From M30B66 sp040882555 (GTDB taxonomy: Bacteria > Bacteroidota > Bacteroidia > M30B66): 64,000 bases of DNA. The first letter of the stretch is position 1, and every line of letters starts with the position of its first letter. Positions 1-7,984 of the stretch are shown here, piece after piece. The notes under the pieces are model-generated. The model was not told where the DNA came from. It did no database searches and was given only the letters and a program-made list of their open reading frames with translations. The stretch lies in assembly GCA_040882555.1 (NCBI GenBank), contig JBBEBC010000141.1, forward strand, positions 1 to 64,000, in the 5' to 3' direction. The translations under genes were made by a program, and so were the position numbers.

Positions 1-1067
1 TGATGCAATTGAAACGAACAAGGCCCAGTATCCTGTTGCAATACCAATAAAGAACAGATTGTATAAAAGTATTCTGCACTTCGACCGGAGGTTGTAAACA
101 GATAAAGAAGCACCAAGACAACACTGATTAATAGATAAAGCAGAACAACCTTTTTCCTGCTTTTCCACCATTGAGATAATAAACCACTGAGTAAATCTCC
201 GGCCGAAAGGCCAAGGTAAGCATACATAACAGCTTGACCATTGACTATAGTTCCCTTAACATTTAGAATTTCGGGAGAGGAAAAATCCTCTGCAAGAGCT
301 ACTAAAATTGCTACTGCATACCAAACGGGCAGGCCAATAAGTATGCAATTCAGGTAAGTTTTAAAGACTTTTTTCTTTTTAAACAGAGCGAGAAAGTCCC
401 CTTTACTGCCCACATGCTCTTTCATATTTTTAAACATCCCTGATTCGAGGGTGCCAATTCTAAGCAGCAGCAACATCAAGCCAAGCAGGCCTCCAACGAT
501 GTAGGCAACTTGCCAATTTTGTAAAGATATATCGAATGAAGATTGGAGAAAATCCCTGATCGCGTGCCCTTCACCTCCAACAACAGCAGCCAAGACCGCC
601 CCCAAAGCCCCAAAGGTGACGATAATCATTGTGCCATAACCTCGATTTTCCTTGCTCATGACCTCAGATACCAAAGTGATTCCAGCACCAAGCTCGCCTG
701 CTAAGCCTATACCTGCAATAAATCTAACAAAAGCATATGTATCCACATCAGTTACAAATGCATTCGCCATATTGGCGATGGAATACATAAGTATGGAGCC
801 GAAGAGGACTTTTATCCTGCCTTTTTTATCACCTAGAATACCCCAAAGGATACCGCCAAGCAACATTCCTCCCATTTGCCAATTGAATAAGGAAATGGAT
901 ATACTTTTTATGGCTTCAAATTCAGTTATGCCAAGGGCGATAAGGCTTTCTTTCTTAACTACATTGAATAAGATGAGGTCATAGATGTCTACAAAGTATC
1001 CTAATGCAGCAACAATAATGAGGAAAATGGTATTCCTGCTTATTTTTTCTTTGCTAGCCAAAAGCAA
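1..1067 (-). CDS. MFS transporter, 3' part cut by window edge, with apparent frameshift
   Basis: Translation of the minus strand gives a major facilitator protein: a first membrane helix with a VDIYD motif, the loop signature GDKKGR near residue 69, a helix ending GLAGELGAG, and later helices down to the window edge. The frame opens directly after the TAA of the upstream hydrolase, so only TTG codons (1067 or 1061) precede the first helix; ATG codons lie too far in. About nine helices are readable. Near bases 49-54 the frame loses MFS character (QQDTG), while the next frame reads FFIGIATGYWALFV, the expected following helix, so one base appears to be missing there. It is probably a sugar or small-metabolite symporter, with substrate unknown. 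It would be co-transcribed with the hydrolase. Confidence 0.75.
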   Translation of the reverse strand, partial: MLLASKEKISRNTIFLIIVAALGYFVDIYDLILFNVVKKESLIALGITEFEAIKSISISLFNWQMGGMLLGGILWGILGDKKGRIKVLFGSILMYSIANMANAFVTDVDTYAFVRFIAGIGLAGELGAGITLVSEVMSKENRGYGTMIIVTFGALGAVLAAVVGGEGHAIRDFLQSSFDISLQNWQVAYIVGGLLGLMLLLLRIGTLESGMFKNMKEHVGSKGDFLALFKKKKVFKTYLNCILIGLPVWYAVAILVALAEDFSSPEILNVKGTIVNGQAVMYAYLGLSAGDLLSGLLSQWWKSRKKVVLLYLLISVVLVLLYLFTTSGRSAEYFYTICSLLVLQQDTGPCSFQLH

Positions 1068-1901
1068 TTATAATTTTGAATTGATCCAATCAAGAGCATA
1101 TCTAAGAACATCTTCTCTTTCTGGTTCATTGTGGATTTCATGATACAGTTCTGGCCAACCTTTGAATTCAGAAACCAAATTAGATTTCTCCACAAATTCT
1201 TCGGAGGCAGAATAAGAAGTAATCTTATCATCTCCACCATGCATAATTAAGGCTGGAATTTTCAGCTCATTTGCATGCTGCAATGCATATAAGCCTGCTG
1301 AATAGGTATTTGTAAAAAAGGAAGCAGATATTCTATCATGAACATGCTTGTCTTTTTCATAAGCTTTTACAATGGCAGGGTCTCTTGAAAGATGACTAGT
1401 CTTCAAGCCCGAAGCTTGAGTAAATCCAGGATAAAGATTCTTCATTATTTGAGCAAGTTTTAGCTGAAATGCAGAAGGATCAAATGCAAGCCTTAACCAT
1501 GGACCAGTGGCAATTACGGCTTTAATAGAATTTGATTTTTTAAGAGCATAATTAAGAGCCACATTCCCACCCATACTGTGTCCGTAAAGAATAATGGGTT
1601 TGTTTTTGAACCTCAGGTTTGCTCTATCAATTAATTCTTCAACACCCTCAAGAAGTTGATTGAAATGAAGAATATGTCCTTTTTTGCTTCGTGTTTTCCC
1701 ATGTCCGCGTTGATCAAAACTCATCACAGCAATTCCATGAGAAGTGAAGAATTCAGCAAACTTTCTATACCTGCCACTGTGCTCGCCCATTCCGTGAATT
1801 AAAGCGATTACGGCTTTAGGCTCATCAATGGATGTCCAAACCTGACCATACATTTTAATTTGATCGGAGCCTGATCTCCAGGAAAAGTCGGCGTGCTGCA
1901 T
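1068..1901 (-). CDS. alpha/beta hydrolase, monoacylglycerol lipase / lysophospholipase-like
   Basis: A 277-residue cytoplasmic serine hydrolase of the Hydrolase_4 type. Visible landmarks are the oxyanion region LIHGMGEHSGRY (34-45), FDQRGHGKT (62-70), the nucleophile elbow GHSMGG with Ser109, an acid in HGGDD (Asp225) and the base in YHEIHNEPE (His254). Length and motif spacing fit bacterial monoacylglycerol lipases that release fatty acid from mono- or lysolipids. There is no signal peptide. The MFS gene begins with no spacer after its stop, suggesting one transcript, although no functional link is evident. It is divergent from the nuclease gene at 2031. The family is secure, the substrate inferred. 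Confidence 0.88.
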   Translation of the reverse strand: MQHADFSWRSGSDQIKMYGQVWTSIDEPKAVIALIHGMGEHSGRYRKFAEFFTSHGIAVMSFDQRGHGKTRSKKGHILHFNQLLEGVEELIDRANLRFKNKPIILYGHSMGGNVALNYALKKSNSIKAVIATGPWLRLAFDPSAFQLKLAQIMKNLYPGFTQASGLKTSHLSRDPAIVKAYEKDKHVHDRISASFFTNTYSAGLYALQHANELKIPALIMHGGDDKITSYSASEEFVEKSNLVSEFKGWPELYHEIHNEPEREDVLRYALDWINSKL

Positions 1902-2006
1902 GAAAATGAAATATGGGTAAAAATAAGGATGTTATTGAATGATTTCCAGAATAAAAAAATTGATGCTAATATTCACAATTATAAAGGAATGCCAGATTCA
2001 ATTTTG

Positions 2007-2014
2007 TAGGTTTG
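2007..2014 (+). promoter_or_regulatory. candidate -7 box (TAGGTTTG) for the 2031 gene
   Basis: TAGGTTTG matches the Bacteroidota -7 consensus TAnnTTTG and sits 17 bases before the ATG at 2031. No good -33 TTG lies at the usual distance, so this is weak. Confidence 0.3.
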
Positions 2015-2030
2015 AGCATAAACTTACGAA

Positions 2031-3119
2031 ATGCTTAAAACCGTTCTAAAATTATTAGCAGGGCTTTTTTCCCTATTTATTCTGGCCTTTGGAGGCCTGC
2101 TCATATTTTCAACATTAACTGATTATTCTCCTAAGGCAGGCTCTACCGAAGACCTAGCTATTGAAGGCCCCGCTTCCCAAAAGCAAGTGAGTGATACCTT
2201 AACCTTGTTGATTTGGAATGTTGGCTATGGAGGTTTAGGTGCAGAGATGGACTTTTTTAATGATGGAGGAAAAGGGACAAGGCCTGATGAGGACTTATAC
2301 TCGAAGTATTTAAGTGGCATTAAGAATATGGTTAATTCACAATCTGATAGCACTGATTTTATATTAATTCAGGAAGTTGATAGGGACAGTAAACGTTCCT
2401 ATAATGTAGATCAGGTGAAGGAAATTGCCGGAACTGCAGCTGGCTTTAGTTATGCTTTCGCATTAAATTATGACGTAAAATTTGTTCCTGTACCTTTCGG
2501 CTTGCCATACACCCCTTATGGAAAAACCTATGGCGGTCTAATGAGTTTAAGCAAGGTAAGCCCAGTTTCAGCTACAAGAGTTCAATATCCAGGAGGATTC
2601 TCATGGCCTACAGGCATTTATATGCTAGACAGATGTGCTCTTGAGTTTAGGTATACCACTCCGTGGGGATGGGATTTAATTATCGTAAACACGCACAATA
2701 CAGCTTACGATGCAACCGGGGAAATAAAAAAGGTTGAAATGGAATTTATTAAGGAAAGGTACGAGGCTGAGGTAAAAAGGGGAAATAAGGTGATTGTTGG
2801 AGGCGACTGGAATCAAGTTCCTCCAAGTTGGGATTCAAAACATTTCAACAGCCAAATGCCTAATGGATACACACCACAGGCTATTTCAGAGGACATGCTT
2901 CCAGATGGCTTCTCTGTTTGGTTTGATCCTACATACGCAACAAACCGAAGTAATGATAAGGCGTACAATTCGGAAAGCACGTACACAACGCTAATTGACT
3001 ATTTCATAACGTCTCCAGGAATTGAAGTTTTATCGGTAAAAACTATAAATGATGATTTTAAATACAGTGACCATCAACCTGTAAGGCTTAAAGTTGTTGT
3101 ACATAAAAAAGAACTATGA
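2031..3119 (+). CDS. endonuclease/exonuclease/phosphatase family protein, membrane-anchored
   Basis: A 362-residue protein with an N-terminal hydrophobic segment (about residues 4-28) that should anchor it to the inner membrane or act as an uncleaved signal. The body is an EEP (DNase I/sphingomyelinase-like) fold: metal-site Asn63 in WNVGYGG, Glu115 in IQEVD, the GGDWNQ motif (Asp259, Asn261) and the C-terminal SDHQP pair (Asp347, His348). All key residues are present. The substrate could be a phospholipid, inositol phosphate or nucleic acid; location outside the cytoplasmic membrane favours a phosphodiester lipid. The stop overlaps the start of the glutathione peroxidase gene by four bases (ATGA), so they are translationally coupled. 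Confidence 0.85.
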   Translation: MLKTVLKLLAGLFSLFILAFGGLLIFSTLTDYSPKAGSTEDLAIEGPASQKQVSDTLTLLIWNVGYGGLGAEMDFFNDGGKGTRPDEDLYSKYLSGIKNMVNSQSDSTDFILIQEVDRDSKRSYNVDQVKEIAGTAAGFSYAFALNYDVKFVPVPFGLPYTPYGKTYGGLMSLSKVSPVSATRVQYPGGFSWPTGIYMLDRCALEFRYTTPWGWDLIIVNTHNTAYDATGEIKKVEMEFIKERYEAEVKRGNKVIVGGDWNQVPPSWDSKHFNSQMPNGYTPQAISEDMLPDGFSVWFDPTYATNRSNDKAYNSESTYTTLIDYFITSPGIEVLSVKTINDDFKYSDHQPVRLKVVVHKKEL

Positions 3120-3688
3120 CATTTAAACAACGCCTGTTAAAGCTATTTTACCCTCAGATCATGAAGGGTAGCAAAATGAATAAGATGGGGGGAGTGTTCG
3201 AAAATAAAGCTGCCCTAGCTCCATCTCAGAGTATTTATGACCTTGAAATTGAATTAAATAGCGGTCAAAAGCTTTCGCTTTCGACGTTTAAAAACAAAAA
3301 TCTGTTATTAGTAAATACAGCATCAGATTGCGGGTTCACAGGTCAATATAAAGAGCTGCAAGAACTACATGAACAAATGGGGGAGACCTTGGCTATAATC
3401 GGTTTTCCAGCAAATGACTTTAAAGGTCAGGAAAGTGGAAGCGATGAAAAGATCGCAGAATTTTGCCAAGTGAATTATGGAGTAACTTTTCCTTTAGCTA
3501 AAAAGGCCTCTGTGGTAAAGGGAGAAACCCAACAGGAAGTATTTACTTGGCTTAGTAACGAAAAATTAAATGGCTGGTGTAACCAAGAGCCGGTATGGAA
3601 TTTTAGTAAGTATCTGGTATCTGAAAACGGAAAACTCCAGGGTTTTTACGGCCCCGGAGTTTCACCATTGTCTATTCCTCTAAAATAA
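3116..3688 (+). CDS. glutathione peroxidase family protein
   Basis: A 190-residue thiol peroxidase of the thioredoxin fold, acting on hydrogen peroxide or lipid peroxides with thioredoxin-type reductants in most bacteria. The peroxidatic Cys72 lies in NTASDCGFTGQYK, followed by GFPANDFKGQE and the WNFSKYLV motif. The usual Gln of the FPCNQF motif is Asp here (FPANDF), a noticeable substitution in the active-site tetrad. The first 25 residues are an extension beyond the family core and are basic and hydrophobic. ATGA overlap with the upstream nuclease gene indicates an operon. It converges with the S41 protease gene, 13 bases apart. Confidence 0.88.
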   Translation: MTFKQRLLKLFYPQIMKGSKMNKMGGVFENKAALAPSQSIYDLEIELNSGQKLSLSTFKNKNLLLVNTASDCGFTGQYKELQELHEQMGETLAIIGFPANDFKGQESGSDEKIAEFCQVNYGVTFPLAKKASVVKGETQQEVFTWLSNEKLNGWCNQEPVWNFSKYLVSENGKLQGFYGPGVSPLSIPLK

Positions 3689-3701
3689 GTTAAGCAACTA
3701 G

Positions 3702-5393
3702 TTACTTGCCTTTCTTAATTACTTCTTCAACATATTTCCCCGAAAGGATTTCATCATAAAATTTTTGATCATTAAGAGCCGCAATTGCTCTTTTAATTTC
3801 AGGGTCAAAATTGAATGATGTTTCGATACGGCCTCGCTTAAAGTAGTAGCGACTTGCAATCTCATCAGCTAGAAGCTCGCTTAACTGCATTTTAGCTTTA
3901 TCAATATCTTCTTTTTTATCGTGATCAATTTTAGATTTCAGGTTGTTAAATTCTTCAAAAGCTGAACTAAAGTAATTCTCTTTAGTTGCTACCTCTTGCC
4001 ACTTCTCAAGCAGCTCTTCACTTTCGGTTTTGTAACTGTATTCTTTATCTGATAGGAAGTTGCTAAAGTCGCCGAATAGGTCATCACTTACTTGGAAGTT
4101 CTTCGCTTCAGCAATTTCTTCGTGAGTTCTTCTGTAAAAAGTAGCGTAATCAAAAATGAGGTTATTACTCACAATGGATCTTGCTACTGGAGCAAATTCG
4201 CGTGGTTCGAGACTTATGTCAGGAATAACTCCTCCTCCATCATAAACCTTTCTTCCTCTTAGAGTATTAAATTCTTTAATAAGTGAATCTGGCATTGTGC
4301 CAACACTTCCATCTTCGTTACGATGAGAATAATCCTTCGCCTGAATACATCTTCCGCTAGGAATGTAGTATTTTGATGTAGTGATTTTAAGCTGGGTATT
4401 ATAAGACAATGGTCTGGAAGTTTGAACCAGCCCTTTTCCAAAACTTCTCTGACCTATAATAACTCCTCGGTCTAAATCCTGAATTGAGCCACTTACAATT
4501 TCTGAAGCAGAAGCAGAAGAGCGATTAATGAGCACTGCTAGTGGTATTTGCGTATCAACTGGGGAGTTCAAGGTTTTATAGGTCTTATCCCATTCCTTCA
4601 CTTTTCCTTTGGTGCTCACGATGTCGATTCCTTTTTCTACAAAAACGTTTACAATATTTATCGCTTCGCGAAGAAGCCCTCCCGGGTTACCTCTTAAATC
4701 AAGAATAACACCTTTCAGGTTTGGATTGCTTTTGAGGGAAGAAAGAGCATCTTTGACTTCTCTACCTGCATCGCGGGTAAAGCCCGTAAGTTTGATGTAA
4801 CCGATGTTTTCATCAATCATTCCGAAATATGGAACATTTTCAACCTTAATTTCTTCTCTTGTAATTTCCTTCTCTATAGGTTGATCAACTCCATCTCTTC
4901 TAATTTTCAATTTTACCGGAGAGTTTGGTGTTCCTTTCAATACTTTAACTATGTCACCAGTGGTTTTACCTTCCGTGCTTTTACCTTCGATTTCAATTAT
5001 AACATCGCCAGCTCTTAGGTCAGCTTTAGCTGCAGGAGAATTTTCATAAGGCTCAGCAACTACTATAAAATCATCTTTGGTTCTTATTAATGCGCCAATA
5101 CCACCATACTGACCGGTGGTCATAAAACGCGCATCTTCAATATCTTCCTCAGGAATATAATTAGTGTATGGGTCGAGCGACTCCAACATGGCATCAATGC
5201 CTGTTTTCATGAGTGCTCCAGGAGGAACTTCATCGACATAGTAAAGATTTACTTCCCTAAATAGGGTCGCAAAAATGTCCAGGTTTTTAGAAATCTCGAA
5301 ATAATCGTCTTTAAAGCTCCATGTGAGGAGAGCCATTAAAACTATTGGCAGAGAAAGGAAGAAGAGCCTAAAACGGCGGAAGAAATTTTTCAT
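3702..5393 (-). CDS. S41 family C-terminal processing peptidase
   Basis: A periplasmic serine protease of the CtpA/Prc type, 563 residues from the chosen start. Order: N-terminal membrane segment (FFLSLPIVLMALLTW), helical region, PDZ domain (IGALIRTKDD to LKGTPNSPVKLKIRR), then the protease core with the nucleophile in SSASASEIVSG and the general base Lys in FGKGLVQ; a long helical C-terminal tail follows. An upstream in-frame ATG at 5444 would add 17 polar residues before the signal and overlap yidD by 34 bases, so the ATG at 5393 (MKNFFRR) is preferred. It follows rnpA-yidD in a same-strand run. A second paralogue is at 29225. Such enzymes trim periplasmic or outer-membrane proteins from the C-terminus. 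Confidence 0.9.
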   Translation of the reverse strand: MKNFFRRFRLFFLSLPIVLMALLTWSFKDDYFEISKNLDIFATLFREVNLYYVDEVPPGALMKTGIDAMLESLDPYTNYIPEEDIEDARFMTTGQYGGIGALIRTKDDFIVVAEPYENSPAAKADLRAGDVIIEIEGKSTEGKTTGDIVKVLKGTPNSPVKLKIRRDGVDQPIEKEITREEIKVENVPYFGMIDENIGYIKLTGFTRDAGREVKDALSSLKSNPNLKGVILDLRGNPGGLLREAINIVNVFVEKGIDIVSTKGKVKEWDKTYKTLNSPVDTQIPLAVLINRSSASASEIVSGSIQDLDRGVIIGQRSFGKGLVQTSRPLSYNTQLKITTSKYYIPSGRCIQAKDYSHRNEDGSVGTMPDSLIKEFNTLRGRKVYDGGGVIPDISLEPREFAPVARSIVSNNLIFDYATFYRRTHEEIAEAKNFQVSDDLFGDFSNFLSDKEYSYKTESEELLEKWQEVATKENYFSSAFEEFNNLKSKIDHDKKEDIDKAKMQLSELLADEIASRYYFKRGRIETSFNFDPEIKRAIAALNDQKFYDEILSGKYVEEVIKKGK

Positions 5394-5410
5394 GTTCTTT
5401 AATAATAGTG

Positions 5411-5641
5411 TCAAGGTAACGGATCGTGTCCATGCCCACCCCAAGGATTACATCTCAAAATTCTTCTAACCGCCAGGTAAGAACCTTTAAGTGCTCCATA
5501 TTTTCTGACCGCATCCACTCCATATTCAGAGCAGGTTGGCGTATACCGGCAAGCATTTGGGAGCACCGGAGAGATTGCATACTTGTAGAACTTAATTAGT
5601 CCTATGATTATCAGACTTGGAAGTCTGGCCATGTAAGGCAT
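5411..5641 (-). CDS. yidD: membrane protein insertion efficiency factor YidD
   Basis: A 76-residue protein with the full YidD signature: FYKYAISP, CRYTPTCSEY, and the tail RCNPWGGHGHDP. The family supports YidC-dependent insertion of inner membrane proteins and sits at the membrane through an amphipathic helix. Here, as in many bacteria, it follows rnpA, but the two coding regions overlap by 50 bases (5592-5641), an unusually long overlap; a start at Met4 would shorten it by nine bases. It ends 17 bases before the start chosen for the S41 protease. Confidence 0.95.
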   Translation of the reverse strand: MPYMARLPSLIIIGLIKFYKYAISPVLPNACRYTPTCSEYGVDAVRKYGALKGSYLAVRRILRCNPWGGHGHDPLP

Positions 5642-6002
5642 TTAAACGATTTAAAATTAAAATTATTTTCTCTTTAAGAAGAGTATAATTGGTGTTGATT
5701 TCACCATTGTAAACGAGAAAGAAGTCAATCTGTTTCTTCTCAAGAGAGAGAGAATCTATAAGTTCCTGTTTAGATGTACGATAGGCTTCGCGAACTTGTC
5801 TTTTAATACGATTTCTATCTACTGCTTTTTTACTTATTTTCTTAGAAACAGAGATTCCAAAACGCAAAGAAGTTTCAGAAGGAGTTTTTCTAAGCCTGTG
5901 CACTATTAAAAAAGGTTCTAAGCGGAATCGTTTTCCTTGCTTAAAAAGTTTTTCAATATCTGTTTTGCCACTTAAGCGTTCTACTTTGGGCAGCTTATTC
6001 AT
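5592..6002 (-). CDS. rnpA: ribonuclease P protein component
   Basis: A 136-residue basic protein carrying the RnpA signature RNRIKRQVREAYR near residues 73-85, preceded by RFGISVSKKISKKAV. It binds the RNase P RNA and helps it remove 5' leaders from pre-tRNA. Slightly longer than typical (about 115-125) because of a polar C-terminal tail, which is the part overlapping yidD. It lies seven bases after the HemD stop. rpmH, its usual partner in other phyla, is not in the window. Confidence 0.95.
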   Translation of the reverse strand: MNKLPKVERLSGKTDIEKLFKQGKRFRLEPFLIVHRLRKTPSETSLRFGISVSKKISKKAVDRNRIKRQVREAYRTSKQELIDSLSLEKKQIDFFLVYNGEINTNYTLLKEKIILILNRLNALHGQTSKSDNHRTN

Positions 6003-6009
6003 GAAGAGT

Positions 6010-6813
6010 TTACTTGCCTTTATTGGCTTCTTTAAGATAATTTTCTATTGCCATAGTCATAGAAGGGGCATTTGGCATGGGAGCTCCGATATCGAGAATT
6101 AAACCAGCTTCAATTGCAGCAGCTGCGGTAGTGCTGCCAAAAGTGGCAATACGCGTGTTATTCTGAGTAAAGTCAGGGAAGTTCTGGAATAAAGATTTAA
6201 TACCTGAAGGTGAAAAGAAAACGAGCATATCGTATTTCACGTCAGAAAGATCACTTAAATCGCTACAAACTGTTTTATAGATTACAGCTTTTGTATAATC
6301 AATTTTGTGCTCATCAAGAATTTCAGGAATTTCATCTTTGTGAATGTCAGAACAAAGAAGAAGAAATTTCTCAGCCTTGTTTTTCTTGATGACATCCATT
6401 AAGTCAATGAACTTCTGCTTTCCGACAAATATTTTTCTCTTTCTGTATTGAACGTATTTCTGTAAATAGAAAGCAATTGCTTCACTTATGCAGAAGTACT
6501 TAAGAGTGTCAGGCACAATAACTCTCATTTCTTCGCAAAGGCGGAAGAAGTTGTCTACTCCGTTGCGACTGGTAAGGATAATTGCGGAATGATCTAGGAT
6601 ATTGATTTTATCTTTTCTGAAGTCGCGCGCTGAAATGCCTTCAACATGGATAAATTGTCTAAAATCAATTTTAACACTGCACTTCTTAGCCAAATCAAAG
6701 TATGGAGACTTATCTGATTCAGGTTTTGGTTGTGAAACTAAAATGGTTTTTACCCGCTCCATGCGAGAATTCTCCTGTGGTTCTTCTGATTTAGCCATAC
6801 TTATGGATCCCAT
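6010..6813 (-). CDS. hemD: uroporphyrinogen-III synthase family protein
   Basis: A 267-residue two-lobed HemD-type protein. Recognisable segments are KTILVSQPKPESDKSPYF at the start of the core, AIILTSRNGVDNFFRL, the FFSPSGIKSLF motif, and ATFGSTTAAAAIEAGL near the C-terminus; sequence identity in this family is generally low but this set of motifs is characteristic. The enzyme closes hydroxymethylbilane into uroporphyrinogen III in heme synthesis. Possible starts are Met1 (6813), Met6 or Met18; the conserved part begins at Met18. The gene follows the DUF4271 membrane protein by ten bases, a pairing common in Bacteroidota. Confidence 0.85.
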   Translation of the reverse strand: MGSISMAKSEEPQENSRMERVKTILVSQPKPESDKSPYFDLAKKCSVKIDFRQFIHVEGISARDFRKDKINILDHSAIILTSRNGVDNFFRLCEEMRVIVPDTLKYFCISEAIAFYLQKYVQYRKRKIFVGKQKFIDLMDVIKKNKAEKFLLLCSDIHKDEIPEILDEHKIDYTKAVIYKTVCSDLSDLSDVKYDMLVFFSPSGIKSLFQNFPDFTQNNTRIATFGSTTAAAAIEAGLILDIGAPMPNAPSMTMAIENYLKEANKGK

Positions 6814-6823
6814 AATGTTTTGC

Positions 6824-7915
6824 TTAGATAAGACTCTTCACTGTTTTAATAATTACAAAAACAGGTAGAATTTCGAGCGTGCAAAAGTACAAAAACAAAT
6901 GGAATTTAGAAAGAGTCGCACTTCTCAATCCTGTAACTACTCCATTAACAACACTATACAAATAGCAAAGGCCTACAGCAAGGAGTCCTCCTTGAAGAAT
7001 ATACTGTGTTAAAGGTTCCGGACTTAGCTTTATACCCAAAGAAACAGGAAGCAGAATACTTGCAATTAGGGCACTCATTACCACAATTCCGGTTACATAC
7101 CTTGCAGCTTCTTCCTGAACGAAGAACACATTTCCCAGAAATCCAATAGTGATAATCTTAATTCCAAGTAAGCCAGCGCCAATCAGCATCAACTGGAAAT
7201 AAGGTGATAAATAAGGCAGAAAGGCCGTAGTCCATTCATAGTATTCGGCCGTTTGATACATAAATACGGGAGAAACAATAAGAAATAGCAATAAGAACAG
7301 TAGAAGGCATCTCCAAATCATATTACTATCCTGTTCCTCAAGCTTTTGTAATCCACCACGCTTGTATATTCCTTGGAGAATGGATACAATTTCACGGTTG
7401 TAGAAGGTATTCAGGATTGCCAGAAAAAAGAAAGAGAATAGCATCAATGGAAGTATCCATGCATCAGCATCCTGAATTCTAGGCTTGGGGTTTAAATCTT
7501 TAGAGAAGGTGGTAAAAAAGAAGTTCTTAAGTGGAGCCTCATCGGTAGAACTCTTTATAATAACCGCGGGTTCTATCTTAGCTATTGCAATTGTATCCTT
7601 TTTAATTACCGAAGTAGAGTCAGTTGCTGAGCCTTCGTTTACTTTCTCTGCACTACTTAGTGTTTGAACCGCTACATTCAACCCATCGCTTTTTTTGGGC
7701 GTGTTATCAGTAGGTTGGGGATTCTGCTTGGGTACTACTGCCTGAGAGTCTTTTTTGACAGGCTTTTTTAAAGTGTCTTTTAGCACCTTCGGTGAAATGC
7801 TATCTTTCTTCTTCGTTTTGGTAGTATCCTGAAATACTTTTTCTTCCCCCGTTAGGGGAATAAAATAAAAAGCAGAAGGAAATTCATTTGAAGGCATAAG
7901 AAAAGCTAGGTGCAA
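6824..7915 (-). CDS. DUF4271 domain-containing membrane protein
   Basis: A 363-residue protein with a low-complexity Lys/Thr/Ser/Pro-rich N-terminal half (about residues 30-135) followed by a membrane domain of about seven helices ending in ILPVFVIIKTVKSLI. The membrane part matches the Bacteroidota-specific DUF4271 family, which has no established function. In this phylum the gene is typically directly upstream of hemD, as here (ten bases apart). The disordered segment is unusually long. Met7 is an alternative start. Role unknown; a link to membrane assembly or heme is only suggested by position. Confidence 0.85.
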   Translation of the reverse strand: MHLAFLMPSNEFPSAFYFIPLTGEEKVFQDTTKTKKKDSISPKVLKDTLKKPVKKDSQAVVPKQNPQPTDNTPKKSDGLNVAVQTLSSAEKVNEGSATDSTSVIKKDTIAIAKIEPAVIIKSSTDEAPLKNFFFTTFSKDLNPKPRIQDADAWILPLMLFSFFFLAILNTFYNREIVSILQGIYKRGGLQKLEEQDSNMIWRCLLLFLLLFLIVSPVFMYQTAEYYEWTTAFLPYLSPYFQLMLIGAGLLGIKIITIGFLGNVFFVQEEAARYVTGIVVMSALIASILLPVSLGIKLSPEPLTQYILQGGLLAVGLCYLYSVVNGVVTGLRSATLSKFHLFLYFCTLEILPVFVIIKTVKSLI

Positions 7916-7984
7916 AAATACAAATGCCGGAAGACCCTCATCATATGAAAAGGATATTCCGGCAAATATTGGTAATAATTTTAC

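Noticed and set aside
652..984. 110-residue plus-strand open frame
   Set aside because: It lies wholly opposite the MFS coding region, whose translation is clearly membrane-protein-like; the plus frame shows no family features.
3696..3715. Near-palindrome AAGCAACTAGTTACTT between convergent genes
   Set aside because: It has a mismatched pair, is short and has no T-run; not distinguishable from chance.
5394..5444. Longer start for the S41 protease
   Set aside because: It would put 17 polar residues before the signal segment and overlap yidD by 34 bases.
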